From: Kineosporia aurantiaca JCM 3230
GTDB taxonomy: Bacteria > Actinomycetota > Actinomycetes > Actinomycetales > Kineosporiaceae
DNA: 64,000 nt
NCBI GenBank assembly: GCA_000719025.1
Contig: JODP01000021.1
Coordinates: 1 to 64,000 of the forward strand
Reading direction: 5' to 3'
The position numbers and the translations under genes are program-made. Shown here piece after piece: positions 50,789 to 59,457 of this stretch (positions are counted from its first letter, which is position 1; each line of letters begins with the position of its first letter). The notes below the pieces were generated by a model that was not told the DNA's origin, made no database searches, and saw only the letters and a list, made by a program, of their open reading frames with translations.

Positions 50789-52180
50789 TCAGGACGCGTC
50801 GTCCAGAGAGCCACCGCTCCGGATCACCTTTGAATACCAGAGCGCGCTGTCCTTCGGGGTGCGCACCTGGGTCTCGTAGTCCACGTGCACCACGCCGAAC
50901 CGCTTGGCGTAGCCCTCGGCCCACTCGAAGTTGTCGAACACCGACCAGAGGAAGTAGCCCTTCAACGGCACCCCCGCGTCGATCGCCCGGGAGCACGCCG
51001 CGAGGTGATCCCGCACGTACGCGATCCGCTGCTCGTCGTGCACCGCGCCGTCGTCGGTGAGGACGTCGGCGAACGCCGCCCCGTTCTCGGTGATCACGAT
51101 CGGGATCGCCGGGTACTCCCGCTTCAGCCGGGTGAGCACGTCGTACAGGCCGTCCGGGTCGATCTCCCAGCCCAGGTCGGTCAGCGGCATACCGTGCCGG
51201 ACCTCGCGGGCGTTCGGGGCCCCGACGTAGGGCGAGTCGAGCTGCCCCCGGCGCTCGCCGACCAGGTCCGGGTGGTCCGGGTTACCGGTGATCACGTACC
51301 GGGTGTAGTAGTTCACCCCGAGCAGGTCGATCGGGGTGCTGATCAGCTGCAGGTCGCCGTCCCGGACCTCACCCAGGCCGCCGAACTCGGCCAGGTCGTG
51401 CAGCATGTCCTGCGGGTAGCGGCCTTTCAGCACCGGGTCGAGGAACAGCCGGTTCTGGAAGCCGTCGACCCGGCGGGCCGCGTCGGTGTCCAGCGCCGAG
51501 TCCGAGGCCGGGTCCACCGCGTAGAGGTTCAGTGTGATGCCCACCTGTTCGGCGCCCTGGGCCTTGAGCGCCTGGGTGGCCAGACCGTGCCCGAGCAGCA
51601 GGTGGTGCACCGAGCTCAGCGCCGCCTTCGGATCGCGCAGGCCGGGGGCGTGCCGGCCCGAGGCGTAGCCGATGAAGCTGGAGCAGAACGGCTCGTTCAG
51701 GGTGATCCAGTGCTTCACCCGGTCGCCCAGGTGCTGGTGCACGACGGCCGCGTAATCGGCGAACCGCTGCGCAGTTTCCCGCTCCGGCCAGCCGCCGGCC
51801 TCCTGCAGCGCCTGCGGCAGGTCCCAGTGGTAGAGCGTGACCCACGGGGTGATGCCGGCGGCCAGCAGCTCGTCGGTCAGCCGGGAGTAGAAGTCCAGCC
51901 CGGCCTCCAGCCCGCGACCGCGCCCGTCCGGCTGGATCCGGGGCCAGGACACCGAGAACCGGTAGTCCTTCAGGCCCAGGCCGGCCATGATCGCCACATC
52001 GTCCTTGAACCGGTGGAAGTGGTCGATCGCCACGTCGCCGGTGTCGCCGTTGACCACCCGTCCCTCGGTGTGGGCGAACACGTCCCAGATCGACAGCCCG
52101 CGGCCGTCGGCCCCCGCGGCCCCCTCGATCTGGTATGCCGCGGTGGCCCCGCCGAAGACGAAGTCCTCGCTGAAACTCAT
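50789..52180 (-). CDS. bglC: GH1 beta-glucosidase
   Basis: The 463-residue enzyme has the GH1 features FVFGGATAAYQIEGA at the N-terminus, ITLNEP with the acid/base Glu near residue 162, ITENGAA with the nucleophile Glu near 363, and LKGYFLWSVFDNFEWAEGYAKRFG for sugar binding. No signal peptide is present, so it cleaves cellobiose and cello-oligosaccharides after import. ATGA overlap with the preceding permease gene and the CebR box upstream place it in the ceb system. Confidence 0.93.
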   Translation of the reverse strand: MSFSEDFVFGGATAAYQIEGAAGADGRGLSIWDVFAHTEGRVVNGDTGDVAIDHFHRFKDDVAIMAGLGLKDYRFSVSWPRIQPDGRGRGLEAGLDFYSRLTDELLAAGITPWVTLYHWDLPQALQEAGGWPERETAQRFADYAAVVHQHLGDRVKHWITLNEPFCSSFIGYASGRHAPGLRDPKAALSSVHHLLLGHGLATQALKAQGAEQVGITLNLYAVDPASDSALDTDAARRVDGFQNRLFLDPVLKGRYPQDMLHDLAEFGGLGEVRDGDLQLISTPIDLLGVNYYTRYVITGNPDHPDLVGERRGQLDSPYVGAPNAREVRHGMPLTDLGWEIDPDGLYDVLTRLKREYPAIPIVITENGAAFADVLTDDGAVHDEQRIAYVRDHLAACSRAIDAGVPLKGYFLWSVFDNFEWAEGYAKRFGVVHVDYETQVRTPKDSALWYSKVIRSGGSLDDAS

Positions 52181-53091
52181 GCTTTCACCGCTCCATCCAT
52201 GATTCCACTGATCAGCTGTCGGCCGAACAGGACGATGACGACGAGCAGCGGAAGCGTCGCCACCAGGGTACCGGCCATCACCAGCGACTGATCCGTGTAG
52301 TAGCCGTCGTTCAGGTGGGTCAGCGCGATCTGCACGGTCGGGTGGTCCGGGCTGAGCGCCACGTAGGGCCAGAGGAAGTCGTTCCAGTAGGTCATGAACG
52401 TGAACAGGCCGAGGATCGCCGCGGCTGGCCGCAGCCCGGGCAGCACCACCGACCAGAAGATCCGGAAGGTCGAGGCACCGTCCACCCGGGCCGCCTCGAT
52501 CAGTTCCTCGGGGATCGCCTGGGTGGTGTACTGGCGCATTAGGAAGACCCCGAAACCGCTCGCCAGGTAAGGCAGGATGACGGTTGGCAGGGTGCCCTGG
52601 ATGCCGAACCAGCTCATCATCATGTAGAGCGGCACGGTGCCCAGCTGGACCGGCACCATCATGGTCAGGACCACGATCGCGAGCAGCACGTTGTTCCCGC
52701 GGAAGCGCAGCCGGGCGAAGGCGAAGCCGGCCAGGGCCGAGAACACCACCACGCCCACGGTGATCGTCGAGGCCACGATGAACGAGTTCACCAGGGCCTT
52801 GGCGAACATCACGTCCGGGGTGTCGAACAGGGTGCGCACGTGCTCGCCGAGATGGCTGCCGGGAACCAGAACCGGTGGTACCTGGACGATCTGGTCGTTC
52901 GTACGGGATGCCATCACGAGCATCCAGTAGAGCGGGAACACCGACAGGCCGAAGGTGATCACCAGCACCACGTAGTTCAGCGGGCTGGCCCGGAAGAGCT
53001 GGTTGTTGCTCTCCACCACCTTCTTCCGAAAGGTTTTCGGCGCCTCCTCGGAGGCCGGCTCGGCGTGGACTGGGGGTGTGACTGTGGTCAT
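52177..53091 (-). CDS. cebG: cello-oligosaccharide ABC permease (CebG-like)
   Basis: The 304-residue MalG-type permease has six helices and the EAA loop EELIEAARVDGASTFRIFWSVVLPGLRPAAAILGLFTF. The cytoplasmic N-terminus is long (about 45 residues). It pairs with the upstream MalF-type permease. No ATPase gene is present here, as in Streptomyces, where the shared ATPase MsiK energises such importers; that is an inference for this strain. Confidence 0.88.
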   Translation of the reverse strand: MTTVTPPVHAEPASEEAPKTFRKKVVESNNQLFRASPLNYVVLVITFGLSVFPLYWMLVMASRTNDQIVQVPPVLVPGSHLGEHVRTLFDTPDVMFAKALVNSFIVASTITVGVVVFSALAGFAFARLRFRGNNVLLAIVVLTMMVPVQLGTVPLYMMMSWFGIQGTLPTVILPYLASGFGVFLMRQYTTQAIPEELIEAARVDGASTFRIFWSVVLPGLRPAAAILGLFTFMTYWNDFLWPYVALSPDHPTVQIALTHLNDGYYTDQSLVMAGTLVATLPLLVVIVLFGRQLISGIMDGAVKA

Positions 53092-53103
53092 CCGACGGCC
53101 TCC

Positions 53104-54054
53104 TTAGTCCGCACCGCTGATCCGGCGGACCAGGGCGATGTTGATGAGCGAGATGATCAGCACCAGGAAGAAGATCATCGCGGCCACCGCCCCGGCGTAG
53201 CCGAACTCGAAGCGGGTGAAGCCGTTCTCGACCAGGTACATGGTCAGGGTCTGGAACTGCCGCAGCGTCCCGCCCTGGATCGCCCCGGAACCCGGGGCGA
53301 ACAGCAGCGGCTCGGCGAACAGCTGGACCCCGCCGATGATCGAGGTGATGGTGGTGAACAGCAGGGTCGGGCGCAGCAGGGGCAGCGTGACCGACCAGAA
53401 CTGCCGGGTCCGGGAGGCCCCGTCGATCGCCGCCGCCTCGTACAGGTCGGCCGGGATGGCCTGCATCGCGGCCAGGAAGATCAGCGCGTTGTAGCCGGTC
53501 CAGCGCCAGTCCACCATCAGCGAGATGGCCAGCCAGGACGACCAGACGTGGGCGGTCCAGTCGACCGCGCCCACCCCGAACCCGCTGAGGATCCAGTTCA
53601 CCAGGCCGAAGCTCTTGGCGAAGATCATCCCGAAGATCAGCGTGACCGCGGCCACCGAGGTGATGTTCGGGATCACCACGCCGACCCGGAACAGGGTGCG
53701 GGCCCGGATCTTCCGGTTCAGGGTGACCGCCAGCCAGAGGGCCAGCGCGTACTGCGGCACGGTGGCCAGGACGAACATGCCCAGGGTGTTCTTGGCGGCG
53801 TTCCAGAACTGCGAGTCGGTCAGCAGTTCCTTGTAGTTGTCCAGCCCGATGAAGGAGTGCTCACCGAGCAGGGGCCAGGAGTGCAGCGACACCCAGAGGG
53901 TGTAGAGCAGCGGGAAGGCCCCGAAGATCGCGAAGAAGATGAAGAACGGTGAGACGAAGGCGTAGGGAGACCCCTTCTGGTCCCACCGGCTCAGACGGCT
54001 CCGCCAGGGGGAGCGCGTCCGGGCCGGTGTTACGCGGGGCAGGACGTCAGACAC
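53104..54054 (-). CDS. cebF: cello-oligosaccharide ABC permease (CebF-like)
   Basis: The 316-residue MalF-type permease has six helices and the EAA loop ADLYEAAAIDGASRTRQFWSVTLPLLRPTLLFTTITS. GTG 54054 is preferred: it overlaps the cebE stop by eight bases, so translation can couple; the frame is open 17 codons further upstream with basic, unconserved sequence. It is followed by cebG after 12 bases. Confidence 0.88.
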   Translation of the reverse strand: MSDVLPRVTPARTRSPWRSRLSRWDQKGSPYAFVSPFFIFFAIFGAFPLLYTLWVSLHSWPLLGEHSFIGLDNYKELLTDSQFWNAAKNTLGMFVLATVPQYALALWLAVTLNRKIRARTLFRVGVVIPNITSVAAVTLIFGMIFAKSFGLVNWILSGFGVGAVDWTAHVWSSWLAISLMVDWRWTGYNALIFLAAMQAIPADLYEAAAIDGASRTRQFWSVTLPLLRPTLLFTTITSIIGGVQLFAEPLLFAPGSGAIQGGTLRQFQTLTMYLVENGFTRFEFGYAGAVAAMIFFLVLIISLINIALVRRISGAD

Positions 54055-55360
54055 CCGCGGCCTTCTTGGCGTCCTTGATCGCCTGCTGCCAGGCCTCGTC
54101 CGCATTCCGCTGACCCTGCTCCACCGAGCGCAGGTCGTTCTCGATGGCGTCGCGCACGGCCTGGTTCTTGGTGCCCAGGTAGACCGGCTTCAGGTTCTTG
54201 GCGCCCTCGACGAAGATCTTGGCCACCGGGGCGTCGTTGAAGTACGGGTTCTTGAAGTCGGCCAGCTTCGGGTTCTCGAAGTCCTGCGGCGAGGACGGCA
54301 GGTTGCCCGCCTCGTCGAAGGCCGAGAGCTGTCCCTCGGGGCTGCTCAGGAACTTGGCCAGCTCGACCGCGGCCTTCTGGTGCTTGCTCTGGGTCGGGAC
54401 GGCCAGGAAGGAACCACCCCAGCTGCCGCTGCCACCCGGGATGGTGGCGATGTCCCACTTGCCCTTGCCGGCGGCCCCGGCATTGCCCTTGATGTTCGCA
54501 GTCATCCAGGCCGGGCAGGCCACGGTGGCGAAGGCGTCGTTCTTGAAGCCCGCGGTCCACTCGGTGTCGAACGACTTCAGGTTCGCCGACAGGCCGGCGC
54601 TGAGGATCTTGTTGGTGGTGGCCCAGGCCGACTGCACCGCCGGGTTGGTGTCGAAGGTGAAGTTGTTGTCCTTGTCGAAGTACGTGTACCCCGGGGACTG
54701 CCCGGCCACCTGCAGCAGGATCGAGTTGTAGTCGTTGGTGGCGGAGTCGATGAACTTGGTCTTGCCCTTGATCTTGGCCTGGAACTTCTGGCCGGTGGCG
54801 ATGAAGTCGTCCCAGGTCGGCCACAGGGCGGAGACCGCGTCCCGGTCGGTCGGCAGGCCCGCCTTCTTGAACAGGTCGGTGCGGTAGCACATGGCCAGGC
54901 CGCCGACGTCGGTGCCGAGGCCGATGGTGGTCTTGCCGTCGGCCGTGGTGGCCTGGGCGGTCTTCCAGTCCAGCCAGTTGCCCTTGATCGCGTCGAACCC
55001 GTTGTCCTGGAAGTTCACGAACTTGTTGGCGGCCTGGAGGAACTGGGTGATCCCGCCCTCCTCGATCGCCACCACGTCGCCGGCCCCGCTGCCGGCCGCG
55101 ATGTGCTGGGTCAGGGCGTTGGTGTACTTGCCCAGGTCACCGGTGGTGTTCTGGACGATCTTGATGTTCGGGTGCGCGGCCTCGTACTTCTTGTAGAGGG
55201 CGTCGTAGCCGAACGTCCCGAAGGTGTCGACCTTCAGGGTGATCTGCTCGTCCGCACCGGCGCTGCCGCCGCTGTCCGAACCACCGCAGGCGGCCATCGT
55301 GAGGGCCAGTCCGGCGGCTGCGGTGACGGCCAGCAGGCGTCGCTGAACGGAGGGGCTCAT
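54047..55360 (-). CDS. cebE: cello-oligosaccharide-binding lipoprotein (CebE-like)
   Basis: The 437-residue product has a signal peptide with lipobox MAAC (Cys25) and is a family 1 extracellular solute-binding protein (VVAIEEGGITQFLQAANKFVNFQDNG; LWPTWDDFIATGQKFQAKIKG; KHQKAAVELAKFLSSPEGQ). Its identity as CebE rests on the order binding protein, two permeases, GH1, LacI and on the CebR box. AAAGGAG stands about seven bases before the ATG. Two CebR-type boxes lie at 55403 and 55452. Confidence 0.88.
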   Translation of the reverse strand: MSPSVQRRLLAVTAAAGLALTMAACGGSDSGGSAGADEQITLKVDTFGTFGYDALYKKYEAAHPNIKIVQNTTGDLGKYTNALTQHIAAGSGAGDVVAIEEGGITQFLQAANKFVNFQDNGFDAIKGNWLDWKTAQATTADGKTTIGLGTDVGGLAMCYRTDLFKKAGLPTDRDAVSALWPTWDDFIATGQKFQAKIKGKTKFIDSATNDYNSILLQVAGQSPGYTYFDKDNNFTFDTNPAVQSAWATTNKILSAGLSANLKSFDTEWTAGFKNDAFATVACPAWMTANIKGNAGAAGKGKWDIATIPGGSGSWGGSFLAVPTQSKHQKAAVELAKFLSSPEGQLSAFDEAGNLPSSPQDFENPKLADFKNPYFNDAPVAKIFVEGAKNLKPVYLGTKNQAVRDAIENDLRSVEQGQRNADEAWQQAIKDAKKAAGV

Positions 55361-55402
55361 GGCTTTCTCCTTTCGGGGCCTCTTCGACCCGAGGAATGTC
55401 TA

Positions 55403-55416
55403 TGGGAGCGCTCCCA
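55403..55416. promoter_or_regulatory. CebR box 1 (perfect)
   Basis: TGGGAGCGCTCCCA is a perfect 14-bp palindrome 43 bases upstream of cebE and identical to the site described for Streptomyces CebR. A minus-strand TTGACG at 55446-55441 suggests that the box overlaps the region between the -10 and the transcription start. Confidence 0.88.
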
Positions 55417-55451
55417 AAGGTGTGCGCCGGACATATCCCGCGTCAAGGGTT

Positions 55452-55469
55452 CATGGGAACGCTCCCATG
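55452..55469. promoter_or_regulatory. CebR box 2 (one imperfect centre)
   Basis: CATGGGAACGCTCCCATG has the arms TGGGA and TCCCA of the CebR palindrome, with AACGC at the centre in place of GCGC symmetry, and two further matching bases outside. It lies 36 bases upstream of box 1, just beyond the likely -35, so two repressor dimers could bind. Confidence 0.7.
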
Positions 55470-55513
55470 GACGTTACGCAGATGTAATAAAGGGGAGGAG
55501 TTCTAGATCTGTC

Positions 55514-56251
55514 CTAGATTTTCCGGATCCAGGCCGTCGCGGCGGCCACGTTCTGGACCACCGGAACGCCGGCCGGAAGGGGCGGGCGCTCGACCATGAC
55601 CACCTCAAGGCCGCGCTCGCGGGCGGCGGTGAGTTTGGCGGCGGTCATCGGGCCACCGCTGTTTTTGGTGACGATCGTGGCGATGTCGTTCTGCTCGAGC
55701 AGCTTTCGCTCTCCGGACAGGGTGAACGGACCCCGGTCGAGGATGATCTCGCAGTGCTGCGGAAGAGGCCCGGTGGGCGGCTCGACGGCGCGAAGCCAGA
55801 AGCGCTGGGGGAGGGCGGCGAACGCGGCGGTCTCCTGGCGTCCGGTGGTCAGGAGAATGTTCGCTGAAGCTGGTTTTTCGGCAATTCGGGCGGCTGCTTC
55901 GGTTAAATGGGGGACGCTGATCCAGTGGTCTTCGGGAGTGGGTTGCCAAGCGGGCCGGTTCAGGATGAGCAAAGGTATTCCGGTCTTCCGACTAGCGGCC
56001 GTGGCGTTCGCCGTCATTCTTTGGGCGAAGGGGTGGGTCGCGTCCACGATGGCGGAAATGCGCTTGCTCTCGAGATATTCGATCAGGCCGTCGACCCCGC
56101 CGAAACCGCCGATGCGGGTTTCGCCCTCTGGGAGCCGAGGGCTGGAAACCCGGCCCGCCAGAGACGAAACCACCTCGATACTCAGGGAAACCATCTCGGC
56201 CGCCAGTAGGCGTCCTTCATTGGTGCCCCCGAGAACGAGAACCCGGGTCAT
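55514..56251 (-). CDS. cobK: precorrin-6A reductase
   Basis: The 245-residue enzyme starts TRVLVLGGTNEGRLLAAEM and has the CobK/CbiJ pattern ISAIVDATHPFAQRMTANATAASRKTGIPLLILNRPAW, NILLTTGRQETAAFA and IVTKNSGGPMTAAKLTAARERGLEVVMVERPP. It reduces precorrin-6A to precorrin-6B with NADPH. Three bases separate it from cobF upstream. The codon use is less GC-biased than that of the ceb genes. Confidence 0.93.
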   Translation of the reverse strand: MTRVLVLGGTNEGRLLAAEMVSLSIEVVSSLAGRVSSPRLPEGETRIGGFGGVDGLIEYLESKRISAIVDATHPFAQRMTANATAASRKTGIPLLILNRPAWQPTPEDHWISVPHLTEAAARIAEKPASANILLTTGRQETAAFAALPQRFWLRAVEPPTGPLPQHCEIILDRGPFTLSGERKLLEQNDIATIVTKNSGGPMTAAKLTAARERGLEVVMVERPPLPAGVPVVQNVAAATAWIRKI

Positions 56252-56254
56252 GCC

Positions 56255-57019
56255 TCAGGACGCCTTGCGGCGGCGCAGGAGGTAGGTGTCCATGATCCAG
56301 CCCTTGCGCTCCCGGGCTTCGGCCCGCGCCTTCTCGATCTCCGGTCCTCGTTCGAGAACCGGCCCGCTGAAGAGCATTTCGTCCGGCGTTCCCAGGTAGG
56401 CGCCCCAGTAGATGTCCACGTCCGGGTCGGTGACCCGACGGAAGGCGCAGTCGCCGTCCAGCATCACCACCACATTGTCCAGACCGGGCGGCATTCCGTC
56501 GGCCAGCAGCCGGCCCGGCGTGATGTGGATCGGCTCCCCGATCCGGTTGAGCGGGATGCGGTGCCGGGCGGTGAGCGCGTGCAGACTACTCACACCGGGG
56601 ATCACCGAGTACTCGAAAGCCACATTGCCGCGCTCGATCAGCTCCTCGACGATCCGGATGGTGCCGTCGTAGAGCGAGGGATCGCCCCAGACCAGGATCG
56701 CGCCCACCCCGTCCTCGCCCAGTTCCTCGGCGATCATCCGCTCGAAGATCTCCGCCCGGCGGTGGTGCCAGTCCTTCACCGCAGCGCCGTAAGCCTCGGC
56801 CGTACGATCGCGTTCGGGATCCGAGGCCTGGACGAACCGGTACTCGTGCCCGGTGATGTGCCGCTCGCAGATCTCCCGGCGCAGCTGCAGCAGGTCGTCC
56901 TTCGCGCTGCCCTTGTCGATCAGGAAGAACACGTCCACCGTATTCAGCGCCTTGATCGCCTGCACGGTGACGTAGTCCGGGTCGCCCGCCCCCACGCCGA
57001 TGATCAGCACGTTCCGCAT
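56255..57019 (-). CDS. cobF: precorrin-6A synthase (deacetylating)
   Basis: The 254-residue tetrapyrrole methylase begins NVLIIGVGAGDPDYVTVQAIKALNTVDVFFLIDKGSAKDDLLQLRREICERHI and has GAILVWGDPSLYDGTIRIVEEL and VIPGVSSLHALTARHRIPLN. CobF methylates C1 and removes acetate and is specific to the aerobic cobalamin route. The start shares one base with the cobM stop (TGATG). Confidence 0.93.
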   Translation of the reverse strand: MRNVLIIGVGAGDPDYVTVQAIKALNTVDVFFLIDKGSAKDDLLQLRREICERHITGHEYRFVQASDPERDRTAEAYGAAVKDWHHRRAEIFERMIAEELGEDGVGAILVWGDPSLYDGTIRIVEELIERGNVAFEYSVIPGVSSLHALTARHRIPLNRIGEPIHITPGRLLADGMPPGLDNVVVMLDGDCAFRRVTDPDVDIYWGAYLGTPDEMLFSGPVLERGPEIEKARAEARERKGWIMDTYLLRRRKAS

Positions 57020-57762
57020 CAGTGACGGGACCTTTCGGTGGAGTAGAGATGGCTGTCCGGGAACTCGCTCGCGGTCAGCACCGGGCCGACGACGATCACC
57101 GCGGTGCGCTTGATCCCGGCTTCGTGCACTTGCTGGGCAATGGTGGCGAGGGTGCCGCGCAGGATCTGCTCGTCGGGCCGGCTGGCCTTCGCCACCACCG
57201 CGACCGGGCCCTCTTCTCCGTAGACCGGGCTGAGCGTGGCCACCACGTCGTCGATCTCCTGGACGGCGAGGTGCAGCACGAGCGTAGAACGGCTCTGCGC
57301 CAGGCTTTTCAGGTCCTGACCGGAAGGCATTGCGGTGGCGCGGCGGGCAATCCGGGTGAGGATGATCGACTGCCCGACCTCGGGCACGGTGAACTCGCGT
57401 TTGAGGGCCGCGGCTGCGGCGGCGAAAGCCGGTACCCCGGGGACCATTTCGTACGGAATGTGGAGCTCGTCGAGCCGGCGCATCTGCTCGGCCACGGCGC
57501 TGAAGACGGACGGGTCGCCCGAGTGCAGCCGGGCCACGTCCGCCCCGCGCTCATGGGCCTGGGCCAGTTCGGTGGTGATCTGGTCGAGGTCGAGGTTCGC
57601 CGTGTCGATCAGCCGGGCTCCGGGCGGGCATTCGGCCAGCAGTTCGGCCGGGACCAGCGACCCGGCGTAGAGGCAGACCGGGCTCTTCTGCAGGATCCGC
57701 AGGCCTCGCACGGTCAGCAGGTCGGCCGCCCCGGGTCCGGCCCCGATGAAGTGAACGGTCAT
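57019..57762 (-). CDS. cobM: precorrin-4 C11-methyltransferase
   Basis: The 247-residue enzyme starts MTVHFIGAGPGAADLLTVRGLRILQKSPVCLYAGSLVPAELLAECPPGARLIDTANLDLDQI, typical CobM/CbiF, with the methylase motifs VARLHSGDPSVFSAVAEQMRRL and YEMVPGVPAFAAAAAAL. It adds the C11 methyl group to precorrin-4 from SAM. Its start overlaps the cobL stop as ATGA. Confidence 0.94.
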   Translation of the reverse strand: MTVHFIGAGPGAADLLTVRGLRILQKSPVCLYAGSLVPAELLAECPPGARLIDTANLDLDQITTELAQAHERGADVARLHSGDPSVFSAVAEQMRRLDELHIPYEMVPGVPAFAAAAAALKREFTVPEVGQSIILTRIARRATAMPSGQDLKSLAQSRSTLVLHLAVQEIDDVVATLSPVYGEEGPVAVVAKASRPDEQILRGTLATIAQQVHEAGIKRTAVIVVGPVLTASEFPDSHLYSTERSRH

Positions 57763-59036
57763 GACTTCCACGCTACCCACTGAGTCACCGGCAGGGCCGG
57801 GCGCCAGCCGGTGAACCGGCCGATCGGGGCGGCCCGACTGATCTCGATCCGGGTCAGAGTGCCGCCTCTCTGGGCCCGGGCCTGGATCAACAGCATCTCC
57901 GACTCCAGCGTGGTCACGTTCACCACGATCCGGGCGCCGGGCGCCAGGGCCGCCCAGCAGGTTTCCAGGAGCCCGGGCGCGGTCAGGCCGCCGCCGACGA
58001 AAATGGCATCCGGCTGGGGGAGTTCGGTGAGCGCGCCGGGTGCCTCGCCGGTCCGCACATCCAGATGAGGGACGCCGAGAAGCTCGGCATTTCGCCGGAT
58101 CCGCTGGGCCCGTTCCGGGTCCCGCTCGATGCTGATCGCCCGGCAGGAGGGATGCGAGCGCAGCCACTCGACGCCGATGCTCCCCGCGCCGCCTCCCACG
58201 TCCCAAAGCAGTTCCCCGGGCTCGGGGGCCAGCGAGGAGAGGGTGATCGCGCGGACGTGACGTTTGGTGAGCTGGCCGTCGTTCTCGTAAGCATCGTCTG
58301 GGAGGCCGGGGACGCGGGAGCGCCTGATCGGCGTGGGGCCCGGGCGGCAAACCACGGCGAGGACGGTGAGGGCTCGCGAACCCTGAGGCCCGACGGAGTC
58401 TTCGGGGGCGTGGGCCGGGAAGCCCTCGGCCGGCCACTCGTCGGCCGAGGCGGAGACCCGGGACTCGTCCTCGGCGCCGAGATTGCTCAGGGCGGTCAGT
58501 TCGCTGGGCCCGAAACCGCGCTCCCGCAGCATCCCGGCGACCAGGGCGGGGGAATGCTCGTCGGGCACCAGGACGAGCAGGCGGCGGCCGGGGGAGAGGC
58601 TCGGCTGAAGCGTGGCGGCGGGACGCCCGACCAGGCTGACCACTTCGGTGTCCTGCTGCGCCCAGCTCAGCCGGGCGCAGGCCAGGGAGATGCTGGACGG
58701 GTGCGGGAGCACCTGCAGGTCGAATCCCGGGGCGACCCGCGCGATCGTCGTGGCAATCCCGAAGAATGTGGGATCGCCGCTGGCCAGGACCACTTTTTGG
58801 GCGCCCGGCGTCTTGACCAGCAGCAGGGGCAGTGCGCGGACCAACGGGCTCGGCCAGGCCACCTGCTGGGCGGTGACCTCGGGTGGGAGCAGCGCCAGCT
58901 GTCGGTCTCCACCGAACACCACGTCCGCTTTCCGCAGCACCTCCTGCGTGGCGGGGGCCAGGCCGGACCAGCCTTCTGCACCGATTCCCGCCACGGTCAT
59001 GCGTTCGCGGGGGGTGGGCGGCGGAGCGGTCGACAC
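57759..59036 (-). CDS. cobL: precorrin-6Y C5,15-methyltransferase (decarboxylating)
   Basis: The 425-residue product fuses the C5 methyltransferase (VAGIGAEGWSGLAPATQEVLRKADVVFGGDRQLALLP; LASGDPTFFGIATTIAR) with the C15 methyltransferase/decarboxylase (RAITLSSLAPEPGELLWDVGGGAGSIGVEWLRSHPSCRAISIERD). GTG 59036 has GGTGAGG four bases ahead; ATG 59000 (MTVAGIG) is the alternative and matches the usual family start. Upstream frames into the 13-bp tandem array are not credible. It is the first gene of the minus-strand cob run. Confidence 0.92.
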   Translation of the reverse strand: MSTAPPPTPRERMTVAGIGAEGWSGLAPATQEVLRKADVVFGGDRQLALLPPEVTAQQVAWPSPLVRALPLLLVKTPGAQKVVLASGDPTFFGIATTIARVAPGFDLQVLPHPSSISLACARLSWAQQDTEVVSLVGRPAATLQPSLSPGRRLLVLVPDEHSPALVAGMLRERGFGPSELTALSNLGAEDESRVSASADEWPAEGFPAHAPEDSVGPQGSRALTVLAVVCRPGPTPIRRSRVPGLPDDAYENDGQLTKRHVRAITLSSLAPEPGELLWDVGGGAGSIGVEWLRSHPSCRAISIERDPERAQRIRRNAELLGVPHLDVRTGEAPGALTELPQPDAIFVGGGLTAPGLLETCWAALAPGARIVVNVTTLESEMLLIQARAQRGGTLTRIEISRAAPIGRFTGWRPALPVTQWVAWKS

Positions 59037-59078
59037 GCGCCTCACCCTAGTTGAGAGCTCCTGGCCGGATTGCGGGGC

Positions 59079-59199
59079 GTCTTGGGTGCTCGTCTTGGGT
59101 GCTCGTCTTGGGTGCTCGGACTGGGTGCTCGGACTGGGTGCTCGGACTGGGTGCTCGGACTGGGTGCTCGGACTGGGTGCTCGGACTGGGTGCTCGGAC
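59079..59199. repeat. 13-bp tandem array (9 copies)
   Basis: Three copies of GTCTTGGGTGCTC are followed by six copies of GGACTGGGTGCTC and a partial GGAC. The period is exactly 13, with no variation inside each block. The array lies 43 bases upstream of the cobL start. Because 13 is not a multiple of three, the frames crossing it are not protein-like. Confidence 0.95.
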
Positions 59200-59203
59200 G
59201 AAG

Positions 59204-59241
59204 AAGGCCCCCGGTGCCCGATCCCGGGCACCAGGGGCCTT
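59204..59241. terminator. 17-bp-stem hairpin, probably bidirectional
   Basis: AAGGCCCCCGGTGCCCG (59204-59220) pairs with CGGGCACCAGGGGCCTT (59225-59241) with one mismatch and a 4-base loop. It follows the minus-strand Pro-rich gene and precedes the tandem array and cobL. Confidence 0.7.
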
Positions 59242-59457
59242 GTCTCTCGTGACCACGACGCTCACCTACGGCCAGGCGCTCGTTGGCGGTCCGATTCCGG
59301 CCGCCCTCGCTCCTCCAGCAGCCCCGTTCGCAGGAAGGAGCAGGCGGTCGGCGAACCGGCCAGGCCCTTCCGGGCCGCGGCTTGGCTTCGATGTCACCAC
59401 GGTCCTCGGCGGTCCTTGGTGGACTGCGTCCCCCGTCCGAAGACCGTTTTCAGCTCG
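59242..59457. other. unassigned stretch upstream of cobL
   Basis: I see no convincing gene. A 44-codon minus-strand frame starting with GTG near 59395 has a possible GAGGA but poor third-position GC. A plus-strand open frame crosses the whole stretch and the tandem array without conserved sequence. Confidence 0.3.
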
